From NCBI RefSeq assembly GCF_031569985.1, contig NZ_JAMQKA010000015.1, positions 67,823 through 131,822 of the forward strand: a stretch of DNA of 64,000 nucleotides. Direction: 5' to 3'. Positions 55,105-62,795 of the stretch are shown here, one piece after another (the stretch's first letter is position 1; each line of letters begins with the position of its first letter). A model generated the notes under the pieces. The model did no database searches. It was not told where the DNA came from and was given only the letters and a program-made list of their open reading frames with translations. A program made the translations under genes and the position numbers. This DNA comes from JAMQKA01 sp031569985. GTDB lineage: Bacteria; Bacteroidota; Rhodothermia; Balneolales; Balneolaceae.

Positions 55105-56490
55105 ATGCAAAAGACTGCTGTTTTAAATGTCGTTGGACTCACCCCAGATCTGATTGGTGAACATACGCCGTTCCTGGCCGATTGGTTTGAAAAGGGGAAG
55201 ATGGCCTCCGTCGATTCGATGTTACCCTCCGTTACCTGTTCCGTGCAGGCTACCTATCTCACCGGGACGATGCCCAACAAGCATGGCATCGTGGCCAATG
55301 GATGGTATTTCCGGGATACCAGTGAAGTCCGGTTTTGGATGCGCTCAGGCAAGCTGATACAGCAACCCGCTATCTGGGATAAAGCCCGCCGGGAGGATCC
55401 GGAATTCACCTGCGCGAATCTTTTTTGGCGGTATGCCACCTACTCCGGAGCCGATTACGTGGTTGTAGAACGCCCCATGTATCGCAAGGACGGGGTGAAG
55501 GTGCCGGATATCTATGCCCGCCCGATGTCGATGCGCGACAGGCTACAGGGCGAGCTGGGGCAGTTTCCGCTGTTCAACTTCTGGGGCCCCAATACCTCTA
55601 TTGTTTCGAGCCAGTGGATTGCCGATGTGGCCAAGATGGTTGCGGAAGAGCATGACCCCACCCTGAATCTTGTTTATCTGCCTCACCTGGATTACTGCCT
55701 GCAGCGGGAGGGTCCGAATATCTCTGCGATTGGCAAAGATCTCAGTGAGATTGACGACGTGTGCAGGGATTTGATAACTTTCTATGAGCAGCGGGATACC
55801 CAGGTTATTGTGCTGTCTGAATATGGAATCCGGTCGGTAAATAAGCCGGTCTCACTGAACCGGGTACTCCGGGAAAATGGCTTCATTACCGTCCGTGAAG
55901 AGATGGGCGGGGAGGTGCTGGATGCCGGGGCCAGTCGCGCGTTTGCCGTGGCCGACCACCAACTGGCACATATTTATGTCGAGGATCCGGCGGACGTAGA
56001 GCTTGTTAGGGAAATGCTTGAGGAGCTGCCCGGGGTAGAGGTGATTTTGGATAAAAAGGAACAGAAGGAGTACGAGCTTGATCACCCGAGGTCCGGGGAA
56101 CTGGTGGCTATAGCGGAGCCCGAAGCATGGTTTACCTATTATTACTGGCTTGATGATGAAAAGGCTCCCGATTTTGCCCCGACTGTGGATATCCACGCCA
56201 AGCCCGGCTATGATCCTGCAGAGATGATTTTGGACCCGGAGATCCCGTTACCGATGCTTAAGGCAGGGCTGCGACTGCTGCAAAAAAAGCTGGGCTTCCG
56301 GTATGTTATGGATCTGATACCCATTGATGGCTCGGGAGTGAAGGGTTCGCATGGACGAAGGGAATCAGCTAAGGGAATACGACCGTTGGTGGCCAGTCAG
56401 CAGCCTGAATTGATAAAAACCGGCAGTGATGGCTCGGTAGCTCCCACTGCTGTTTTTGATGTGATAATGGATCATCTGAGGGCGGAATAA
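55105..56490 (+). CDS. eboF: EboF-like alkaline-phosphatase-superfamily protein
   Basis: A 461-residue nucleotide pyrophosphatase/phosphodiesterase family member. The nucleophile region is PSVTCSVQATYLTG (about residues 40-53), followed by PNKHGIVANGW; the second metal site looks like YLPHLDYCLQREGPN (about 192). Where most relatives have SDHG, this protein reads LSEYGIRSVNK (about 235), so a metal ligand may be altered; a later histidine lies in VDIHAKPGYD (about 368). It is the last gene of eboDEF, 43 bases after eboE. The substrate is probably a phosphorylated or prenyl-phosphate intermediate (inference). Confidence 0.85.
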   Translation: MQKTAVLNVVGLTPDLIGEHTPFLADWFEKGKMASVDSMLPSVTCSVQATYLTGTMPNKHGIVANGWYFRDTSEVRFWMRSGKLIQQPAIWDKARREDPEFTCANLFWRYATYSGADYVVVERPMYRKDGVKVPDIYARPMSMRDRLQGELGQFPLFNFWGPNTSIVSSQWIADVAKMVAEEHDPTLNLVYLPHLDYCLQREGPNISAIGKDLSEIDDVCRDLITFYEQRDTQVIVLSEYGIRSVNKPVSLNRVLRENGFITVREEMGGEVLDAGASRAFAVADHQLAHIYVEDPADVELVREMLEELPGVEVILDKKEQKEYELDHPRSGELVAIAEPEAWFTYYYWLDDEKAPDFAPTVDIHAKPGYDPAEMILDPEIPLPMLKAGLRLLQKKLGFRYVMDLIPIDGSGVKGSHGRRESAKGIRPLVASQQPELIKTGSDGSVAPTAVFDVIMDHLRAE

Positions 56491-56616
56491 AAATACTTTT
56501 TGGGAGTCATCTCGACCAGTGGGAGAGATCTTTGTACAATTCCTTGATGGCTTGCAGCTATTTTCTACTTGCCCAAAAGAGCCATTGTCACCAGCCTTTG
56601 GATATTATATATGGCC

Positions 56617-57093
56617 TTAAAAATTTGTATTGGCTGAATTCTCTTTCTCCCATCTTCTTATTGTTTGCAGCTTATTTAAATGCTCTCCAATCAAGTAACT
56701 AATCACATAGGTGTATAAATAAAAAGTTACAAATGGGAGAACTCCAAGTAAAAAGGAGATTACAGAGTTATCAACTTGAACAAATTGATGAATAAGAAAT
56801 TGTAAAATTACAATTGAACAATAAGTGATGATTGCTTTATACCACTTTGCCTTAAATAAATGCTAGAGCATATAAGGAGTGAAAATTATAGCTAAAATGG
56901 ATACGATTTTTAACACAATACCATAAGGTAACCAGCCAACTCCAGATCCCAAGATCCAGCTGTGTTTTTCATATTGAAGCCAGTAATTTTGATTGCTTGA
57001 ACTGCATGATGAGATCAGAAGAAGTACAAAAAATCATCCAATGGTAATAATCTCTTTAAAGGATTTGTGTCTATTATTCTTTTTTTTTTTCAA
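56617..57093 (-). pseudogene. Lipoprotein/membrane protein gene with two in-frame stops
   Basis: Read from a TTG at 57093, a single minus-strand frame runs 158 codons but is interrupted by TGA (codon 20, 57034-57036) and TAG (codon 77, 56863-56865). Ignoring the stops gives a lipoprotein signal (KKKKNNRHKSFKEIITIG, stop, FFVLLLISSC), then SSSNQNYWLQYEKHSW. Two or three membrane segments follow (VLKIVSILAIIFTPYML, stop, and FLLGVLPFVTFYLYTYVISYL). The frame is unbroken otherwise, so this is recent decay of a small membrane-anchored protein of unknown function. Confidence 0.7.
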
Positions 57094-57169
57094 ATGCCTC
57101 TCAGAGATAACATTTAAAATTTGAACCGCATCTTAATTATAAATCATTGATCAATCAACAACCGGGGTG

Positions 57170-57312
57170 AGAGAAGTTCAAGGCCAAAGTGAAATTGGAA
57201 CCGGAGCATATTTACCATACGTGAGGATTTCAATTTCACGTAAAGAGCGAAGCGATTCCCACGCAGTGATAACGACGAAATTTGGCAAAAGCACGGTTTT
57301 GCAAAGCCCTCT
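57170..57312. other. Structured non-coding element
   Basis: The gap before the truncated regulator contains an 11/12-bp inverted repeat, GTGAAATTGGAA (57189-57200) with TTTCAATTTCAC (57228-57239). About 45 nt later comes a second small hairpin, GCAAAA (57285-57290) / TTTTGC (57297-57302). No coding frame fits. It resembles a mobile or repeated non-coding element, but I cannot name it. Confidence 0.4.
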
Positions 57313-57331
57313 GTGAGATTTAGTGAAGTTG

Positions 57332-57619
57332 CTATCCATCTATATCAATATCCCGCCCGAGTTTTTTCTCCACAATCTGTTCATATCGCGGATCATTCCG
57401 AACTGGGTCAAAAATCGGATCCATATAGGATTTTGGATTGAAGGACCAGGTTTGATCAAGAAGATCCAGTGCAGGCTTATTTTCGCCTATCAACAACAGC
57501 AGTACTATTTTCTGGAAGGGTGGAAGTGAGACCCGTTCAAGACCTTCAAGTACGTGCTCTCGATTACCTTTAACGGCCTCTTCAAAAAGCTCTATTCCTT
57601 GCGTTTCACCGCCAGCTAA
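57332..57619 (-). pseudogene. Detached C-terminal tail of the BTAD-TPR regulator
   Basis: Directly after the TAA stop of the regulator gene (57620-57622) the same frame stays open for 95 codons to a TAG at 57332-57334. It translates to a plausible C-terminal end: GIELFEEAVKGNREHVLEGL, PFQKIVLLLLIGENKPALDL, and the family ending DPIFDPVRNDPRYEQIVEK. That DPxFDPVRxDPRY block is the usual last element of this TPR regulator family. The upstream gene has therefore lost its tail through one nonsense codon, unless the stop is read through. Confidence 0.8.
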
Positions 57620-59647
57620 TTATACACGTAATTCAAAAGCACGTTCTAAATGTGGTTCCATTTCATTGTACTGCTCCCGGCTGAATAGGAGTTGACTTTG
57701 TTTTAGATACGCAAAAGACAGGTACTCTTTCGTGTTTGAGTATCCAGACCCCAAATTAAGTGCAGTTTCCAGCTCCTGGATGGCGGCATCATATTGGCGA
57801 TTGCAGTGATAAGCGTAACCAAGACTGTGATGAGCATGCCACGAATACGGATCTGTAGTTACAGTCTTTTTCATTCCGGCCAGGGCCTCATCGATGCGTC
57901 CAAGTCGGAGCAATAACCAATTGTACTCGGATCGTACTTCAATATGATTGGGATTGATTTTCAGTGCCTGCTCGAAAGCTTGCTCACTTAATTCCCACTC
58001 TCGTACAAAGAGATGGTAAAAGAGCCCCTTGGCCAGGTATGCTTCAACGGTTGTGGAGTCGATTGCAAGTGCTTTATTTGCGGCCTGTAGAATTTCCGGT
58101 TCTTCCATATCAATGGAGTCCCACCCCATCAAGCCCGCCCAAAATGATGCCATTGCAAGTCCACCGTACGTCGGAGCAAAGGTAGAGTCGTGCTCAATTG
58201 ACTCCTTGAATAGTGTTTTTGCCTGCATGACTCCCACTGAGTCCCGCCGGTTCCGCAAATACTGTCCCTGCAGGTACAGGTGGTATGCCATTTCATCAAT
58301 TTCCTGAAGGTTGATCAATTGCTCCCGTTCCTGTGGCAGCAGTTCTGCATGAAGAGCATCGGCAATGCTTGTTGCAACCTCGCGCTGTAGTGCCAGGATG
58401 TTTCTCATTGGCCGGTTATAACTCTCACTCCATAAATGATGATCCGTACGGGCATCGATCAACTGGGCGGTGATGCGAACCTGGTCGCCCACTCGCTGAA
58501 CGCTGCCTTCCACCACGGCATGAACTCCCAGTTCGTTGGCAATTTCCAGTAAACTTTTTTCGGTATTCCGATACTGCATGACCGAAGTGCGGGAAATAAC
58601 GGACAAATCATTAATCTGCGCAAGACGGGTCAGGATCTCATCTGTCATACCCAAACTGAAGTAATCTGTGCTGTCCTCCGCACTTAGGTATGTGAAAGGC
58701 AACACGGCAACGGACTGCTCGGAAATCGTAGACGACTCATTATTTTGAGGAGGAGCGTCATTCCAAAACATCCAGGATGCAACGATGACAATGAGTATAA
58801 TAACAGCCGCTCCTATCCGCCAAAGTTGTGAACCCGAATTTTTCTCAGCGTTTTTTGGAGTCGGGATTTTTGAATTTTTTGAATGGTGCTGATGGTTTCC
58901 ATTTGAGGTTTCTGAGGATTTTACTGAGGATTGACTCATATCCTCAACAAGGGCTTTCAACTTTTCAGACGGTTCCATTTCCCATTCCGTCCGAAGGCGG
59001 CCTTCATATTTTTTATAAGCTTTGTGTGCTTCAGTGCGGTATCCAAGCCGTTTGAGCAGGTTGATCAGTTTCGTTTGTGCTTCTTCAGAAAAGGGGGTGA
59101 ATCCCGCTGCTTTCTTACCCCATTTTATCGCATCCGTGGAGTTCTCTGCTTCTTCGGCCTGTTCGGCAAGTGTCCATGCTGCTTCAGCGGCGCGATTTTT
59201 GAGTCTCTCGCGTTCGGAATCCAGCCATGTTTGGAACTCGTTGGAGACATCGGTGACGTGAAATCCAAACAACAGATTTTCCCTGTATAGCTCCATCGCT
59301 TGTTGAATCTGTCCTTCATCCAGCATCTCTTCAAAAGCCACCGCATCACACCAGATATTTTCCCGGTTGATACCAATCTCATCGGTTCCGCGGCTGACAA
59401 GAACCTCCTTGCCAAGTGAATTGCGAATCTGGTAGAGCATATTGTTGAGGGCATTCCGGGCACTTTTTTGTCCATACTCAGGCCAGAACAGGGCAAGTAT
59501 CTCATCACGCCGGTGAAAGCCGTGCGGTTTTTTCAGCATCAGAAATGCTAACAGAGCCAGGCGTTTCGAACCTTTCAGGAAAGAATCATCAAGACTTCCG
59601 TCCTCTCTTCGGAGTTTTGTAGGACCAAGTATTGAAAGTTTGACCAT
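57620..59647 (-). CDS. SARP/BTAD-type regulator with membrane segment and TPRs (C-terminally truncated)
   Basis: A 675-residue protein. The N-terminus (1-95) is a winged-helix DNA-binding domain (LSILGPTKLRREDG, RRDEILALFWPEYGQKSARNALNNML). A BTAD helical domain follows (about 95-240), with TEAHKAYKKYEGRLRTEWEMEPSEKLKAL split around YKKYEGRLRTEW. After a linker there is one membrane helix (GAAVIILIVIVASWMFW, about 280), then a FlgO/adenylate-cyclase-associated domain (SVAVLPFTYLSAEDSTDYFSLG) and TPR repeats (for example WELSEQAFEQALKINPNHIEV). The family normally ends in a DPRY-type block, which here lies beyond a TAA. It is divergent from the cupredoxin-like lipoprotein, its probable target. 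Confidence 0.85.
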   Translation of the reverse strand: MVKLSILGPTKLRREDGSLDDSFLKGSKRLALLAFLMLKKPHGFHRRDEILALFWPEYGQKSARNALNNMLYQIRNSLGKEVLVSRGTDEIGINRENIWCDAVAFEEMLDEGQIQQAMELYRENLLFGFHVTDVSNEFQTWLDSERERLKNRAAEAAWTLAEQAEEAENSTDAIKWGKKAAGFTPFSEEAQTKLINLLKRLGYRTEAHKAYKKYEGRLRTEWEMEPSEKLKALVEDMSQSSVKSSETSNGNHQHHSKNSKIPTPKNAEKNSGSQLWRIGAAVIILIVIVASWMFWNDAPPQNNESSTISEQSVAVLPFTYLSAEDSTDYFSLGMTDEILTRLAQINDLSVISRTSVMQYRNTEKSLLEIANELGVHAVVEGSVQRVGDQVRITAQLIDARTDHHLWSESYNRPMRNILALQREVATSIADALHAELLPQEREQLINLQEIDEMAYHLYLQGQYLRNRRDSVGVMQAKTLFKESIEHDSTFAPTYGGLAMASFWAGLMGWDSIDMEEPEILQAANKALAIDSTTVEAYLAKGLFYHLFVREWELSEQAFEQALKINPNHIEVRSEYNWLLLRLGRIDEALAGMKKTVTTDPYSWHAHHSLGYAYHCNRQYDAAIQELETALNLGSGYSNTKEYLSFAYLKQSQLLFSREQYNEMEPHLERAFELRV

Positions 59648-59815
59648 GCGCTCAGCTTAGATTGGCTGTTAGATGCAATCTAATTAATCAAATGATCTTC
59701 ATCAAAGGCTACTGCTTTATACTTCTTGCAGTACAATGTTCAATCATTCACAAAAAAGTGCAGAATCATTTTTCGATTCATCCACTGATCAATTCACAAA
59801 TAAACAACACACATT

Positions 59816-60823
59816 ATGAAAAATGATAACACTACAGCAACTAAAAGAAGGGTTTTAGCAGCAGAAAATTTAGAGAATAAACCATCAATCACAATAGGTT
59901 TGATTCTCACTCTGGCTGTAATGCTGAGCGCTTTTAGCCTTACATCCTGCAACGATTCGAATGCAAATAATGATAACAGGGTAGTGGTTGAAGTAACCGC
60001 TGCACACGATCAGGAAACCGGCGAACACTATTTTGTTACAGACACAGAAGAAGTACCGACCGGGTGGGTAACTTTTCGTTTCATTAATGCGACAGAATTC
60101 ACCCATTTTATCTTTTTAGATTATTTGCCCGGAGACAAGACGATTGAAGATGTAAAAAATGAAATCTGGCCTGCTTTCCAGGAAGCTATGTATTTAATCA
60201 TGGAGGACAAGGATCCGAATGCAGCCTATGAAAAACTTCCTGAGTGGTTTGCTGATATTGAATTCAGAGGCGGACCGGGATTTGTCTCAGGGGGAAACAC
60301 CATTGAAACAACAGTGTTTCTTCCATCCGGCAATTATGTGATGGAGTGCTATGTAAAAAGTACAGATGGGACCTATCATTATACGGAGGGCATGGCTGAA
60401 GCACTGGTTGTTACTGAAGAAACGTCAAAAGCAGAAGAGCCTGCCGGTGCAGACATCCAGATGAGTTTGACAAGCCAGGGATTTGGAATCCAGGGAGAAT
60501 TGACTGCAGGTGAGCATAAGGTTGCTGTATCATTTGATGAAGAGTCACCGGGACTTCTGGGCTATGATGTACACCTGGCTCGTCTTGACGAAGAAACTGA
60601 AGCAAAGGATGTAGCATTATGGATGGATTTTTCCAGAAAATCAGGCCTCGTTTCGGACCATGAAAACCCGGAACCTGCCGAATTTTTAGGTGGGACTCAT
60701 GATATGCCTGTTGGAAATACAGCCTACTTTACCGTGGATCTTGAACCGGGTCGATACATGTGGGTTGCTGAACAAACGGCTGACGCAGCTATGTACGAAG
60801 AGTTTACCATTCCCGGCAATTAG
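59816..60823 (+). CDS. Cupredoxin-like secreted lipoprotein
   Basis: A 335-residue protein with a rather long N-terminus and lipobox LTSC (about residue 45). Two beta-rich halves follow. The first (VVVEVTAAHDQ to MECYVKSTDGTYHYTEGMAEALVV) has the pattern of cupredoxin-like domains, with the Cys/His-containing block VMECYVKSTDGTYHYTEGM. The second (SLTSQGFGIQGELTAGEHKVAVSF to GRYMWVAEQTADAAMYEEF) is a related sandwich without obvious copper ligands. Similar proteins are common beside BTAD-TPR regulators, and the divergent arrangement suggests regulation by the truncated regulator. Function unknown. Confidence 0.7.
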   Translation: MKNDNTTATKRRVLAAENLENKPSITIGLILTLAVMLSAFSLTSCNDSNANNDNRVVVEVTAAHDQETGEHYFVTDTEEVPTGWVTFRFINATEFTHFIFLDYLPGDKTIEDVKNEIWPAFQEAMYLIMEDKDPNAAYEKLPEWFADIEFRGGPGFVSGGNTIETTVFLPSGNYVMECYVKSTDGTYHYTEGMAEALVVTEETSKAEEPAGADIQMSLTSQGFGIQGELTAGEHKVAVSFDEESPGLLGYDVHLARLDEETEAKDVALWMDFSRKSGLVSDHENPEPAEFLGGTHDMPVGNTAYFTVDLEPGRYMWVAEQTADAAMYEEFTIPGN

Positions 60824-60866
60824 AGATAAGGTTAAAACCATCAAGTGAGCGCTGCATTTGTGAATG

Positions 60867-60896
60867 CATGAGCCCGGTTTTCGGATCGGGTTCATG
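60867..60896 (+). terminator. Hairpin after the cupredoxin-like lipoprotein
   Basis: CATGAGCCCG (60867-60876) pairs with CGGGTTCATG (60887-60896), ten pairs with one G-T wobble and a 10-nt loop. It lies 43 bases past the stop codon. The T-run is weak, so termination efficiency is uncertain. Confidence 0.5.
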
Positions 60897-60963
60897 GATT
60901 TGTAAAATCTGAAAAGCCAACGTTACAATTTTTTCAATCAATGACGAATCTCCGAAGCAACAT

Positions 60964-61009
60964 AAATGCATGGGTTCGGAACAACGCTGGCCTGTGCATT
61001 TACTTTTTT
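60964..61009. terminator. Hairpin with T-run
   Basis: AAATGCA (60964-60970) pairs with TGCATTT (60995-61001), followed on the plus strand by six Ts (61004-61009). It could be a second terminator or a degenerate cassette-end hairpin like those further right. Confidence 0.35.
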
Positions 61010-61027
61010 GGAGATCGAGAACCGAAA

Positions 61028-61257
61028 TCAATTAAAGTTCTCTCTTTTCAACCCACCCAAAATACAGTCCGCAGCCACTTTCCAGCGGGGATCCAGCATC
61101 ATGTCGTAGCCCAATCCTTCCAAAAACACCGGCTCAGTTCTATAGGTTGCTGCGGTTTCCCGTGTTAGGTGATCAATACCGTTTCCTTTTCCTCTCTTAG
61201 TTCTTTTAGAAGCTTCGTTGCCTGGCGTTTAAGTGTTGTAACGAGTTCTGTTTTCAC
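61028..61257 (-). pseudogene. Broken Phd/YefM-type antitoxin
   Basis: From a GTG at 61257 the frame reads KTELVTTLKRQATKLLKEL then REEKETVLIT, the characteristic N-terminus of Phd/YefM antitoxins. An in-frame TAA (61165-61167) stands where these proteins have Glu before HGKP. After HGKP one base is missing; the shifted frame continues AATYRTEPVFLEGLGYDMML to ILGGLKRENFN and a stop at 61028-61030. The partner toxin is absent. This is a decayed toxin-antitoxin cassette at the edge of the attC-like array. Confidence 0.75.
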
Positions 61258-61332
61258 AATGAAATTAAAGTGCTACATTTTGCAATTTCTAACAACACTC
61301 TAAACGGATTGGCAACGCCCGGCCGGCGCGCG

Positions 61333-61461
61333 TAACGGATTGGCATTTAAGCGGTTTTGCCATTTACAGCAAATAAAGTGAAGAAAACTCTGGATTACTA
61401 CAAGTCTTGAAATATGTAAAAAGGGAAAGCTGGCAAAATCCGCTTGAAATGCTTGTTATAG
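61333..61461. repeat. attC-like imperfect hairpin 1
   Basis: Left arm GGCATTTAAGCGGTTTTGCC (61342-61361) pairs with right arm GGCAAAATCCGCTTGAAATGC (61432-61452), with unpaired extra bases. The outer ends are TAAC (61333-61336) and GTTATAG (61455-61461), the AAC/GTT arrangement of integron attC sites. The preceding bases CCGGCGCGCGTAACG are shared with the site at 62298. Confidence 0.55.
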
Positions 61462-61502
61462 GGCGTTTTATGGTAGGATTTGAGATTATTTTAATGCTCC
61501 CG

Positions 61503-61608
61503 TATAAAAACAGTGCGAGCTGGCACGCGTGATTGTCCGCAGGACAATCCGCTGAGCAAGCGAGCACGGACTTTCGAATTGAGAGAGGTTTGAGCATTGT
61601 TTTTATAT
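61503..61608. repeat. attC-like imperfect hairpin 2
   Basis: TATAAAAACAGTGCGAGC (61503-61520) pairs imperfectly with GAGCATTGTTTTTATA (61592-61607). Inside is a perfect 8-bp hairpin, GATTGTCC (61531-61538) / GGACAATC (61542-61549). It lies just past the stop codon of the minus-strand thioesterase gene, where a cassette recombination site would be expected. Confidence 0.5.
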
Positions 61609-61644
61609 ATTGTTGTGCGTTCGTGTTTTTTCTGTTACGCCGTT

Positions 61645-62175
61645 TTATGATCTCTCGGATATGATATCACTGTCATTATTAAATAATTGTAAAACCCATT
61701 CTGGCGGAGGGTTTATAATATTGTCAACGCCAGCATTTTCCAGAATTTCAAGTAAAATTTGAGGTTTGTCTTTCTTCCATATAAGTGCTTTTGTTACACC
61801 GATTGCCTTCACTTCTGAGTTTTGTTCAAACTTATGTATATGGTAAACCCATTTGTCGTCCCAACCTGCAGTCTTTAGTCGAACTGTAAATTTTGTCCAG
61901 CGTTTTAATGGTTTTCTGTAAATCAGTTTTTGCGAACCAAGTGTTGGAGCCAGACCCTTAAGAACAATCTCATTGAAGAGTTTTGTACGAGCAATTAGTT
62001 CCCACCTTATGAAGTCCATGTAAGCAGGATACTTGGAAGCGGTCATAACTCGTAAGCCATCGCAGTCAAACAGTCTCACTCTAAAGGTTCTTGTCAACTC
62101 GGCATTAATGTCTACCTGCTTCTGAAATTTCCTCGACACCAGAATTCTTAATATTCTATACCAGTAGTAGAACAT
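61645..62175 (-). CDS. Hotdog-fold thioesterase (THEM6/4HBT_2-like), single-gene cassette
   Basis: A 176-residue protein of the acyl-CoA thioesterase (hotdog) type. The pattern is FRVRLFDCDGLRVMTASKYPAYMDFIRWEL (key pieces: DCDG, then YMDFIRWELIAR), followed by PTLGSQKLIYRKPLKRWTKFTVRLKT and WVYHIHKFEQNSEVKAIG. The typical NGHMNN segment is replaced by GLRVMTAS, so activity is uncertain. It is alone on the minus strand between two attC-like hairpins, the layout of an integron cassette. Confidence 0.75.
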   Translation of the reverse strand: MFYYWYRILRILVSRKFQKQVDINAELTRTFRVRLFDCDGLRVMTASKYPAYMDFIRWELIARTKLFNEIVLKGLAPTLGSQKLIYRKPLKRWTKFTVRLKTAGWDDKWVYHIHKFEQNSEVKAIGVTKALIWKKDKPQILLEILENAGVDNIINPPPEWVLQLFNNDSDIISERS

Positions 62176-62231
62176 AGTTTAATTTATTAACTGTTTAATT
62201 GTAACACAGCATGACGCACAACATTGGCATA

Positions 62232-62302
62232 TAACGGTTAACCGCCGCAACCGTTACGCGCGCACCAAGGGAGCGCCAACGGCGCGACCGGCGCGCGTAA
62301 CG
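62232..62302. repeat. Nested GC-rich inverted repeats
   Basis: CGTTACGCGCGC (62252-62263) and GCGCGCGTAACG (62291-62302) form a perfect 12-bp inverted repeat, with a small GCGCC/GGCGC hairpin inside (62273-62285). To the left, TAACGGTT (62232-62239) pairs with AACCGTTA (62249-62256). The GC content is far above the surroundings. It is contiguous with attC-like hairpin 3 and is probably part of a compound cassette end. Confidence 0.6.
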
Positions 62303-62422
62303 ACATTGCGCATAAGCTGCACGCAAATGAATGTTGAGTTGATAAATAATGAACGGAGAGCTAAAAAGCCAGAAAATTGGTAAGCTCTGGCGAGGCGTGT
62401 CCGCTTAATGCGCGGGTTATAC
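62298..62422. repeat. attC-like imperfect hairpin 3
   Basis: Outer ends TAAC (62298-62301) and GTTATAC (62416-62422). Stem 1 is GCGCATAAGC (62308-62317) with GCTTAATGCGC (62403-62413), with one extra A; stem 2 is CACGC (62320-62324) with GCGTG (62395-62399). About 112 bp of this element is repeated directly at 63185-63296. It lies just past the hepT stop codon. Confidence 0.65.
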
Positions 62423-62462
62423 AGCCAGCTTATTTAAGAAATAGTTAAACACATTTGAACGA

Positions 62463-62795
62463 CTAATAATCTTCGACCTTATCCAACAATTCCGGAACTC
62501 GATTTACGGCAAAATCCCACATGGCAGCTTCGTCTATAATATCATAACCATGAGCGATGATATTTCTGAAGTCTATAATTTTACGATATTCTGGGATTTT
62601 CTTAGCAAGAGTGGCCTCGTCAATTCGAGACAGTCTGTGCAGTGCTTCACCAATGATTTCGAATTCTCTTTCTATAGCAAGTTGAAGCATCCGATCTTCC
62701 TGAAAGTCTTCGAAGCTTTTGCCGTCGATAAAATCCAAGATTTCTTGACATGAAAGGCTGATATCAAGAAGTAGCTTTCTTGTTTTATGCGGCAT
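62463..62795 (-). CDS. hepT: HepT-like RNase toxin (DUF86)
   Basis: A 110-residue helical HEPN-domain protein with the catalytic Rx4H motif as FRNIIAHGYD (about residues 77-86). In characterised HepT/MntA pairs, HepT is an RNase toxin and the paired nucleotidyltransferase silences it by AMPylating the tyrosine next to this motif; the tyrosine (HGY) is present here. It overlaps mntA by 11 bases and is flanked by the two direct-repeat attC-like elements. Confidence 0.9.
   Translation of the reverse strand: MPHKTRKLLLDISLSCQEILDFIDGKSFEDFQEDRMLQLAIEREFEIIGEALHRLSRIDEATLAKKIPEYRKIIDFRNIIAHGYDIIDEAAMWDFAVNRVPELLDKVEDY

Noticed and set aside
56500..56550. The GTCATCTCGACC ... GGAGAGATC motif after eboF as a terminator
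   Set aside because: The stem is only about five pairs with no T-run. It resembles a common dispersed motif, but a single copy here cannot support a claim.
57323..57529. A 68-codon open frame on the plus strand
   Set aside because: It is the shadow of the detached regulator tail, which reads as a proper protein on the minus strand.
61364..61597. A 77-codon open frame on the minus strand
   Set aside because: It covers two attC-like hairpins and shows no protein-like pattern.
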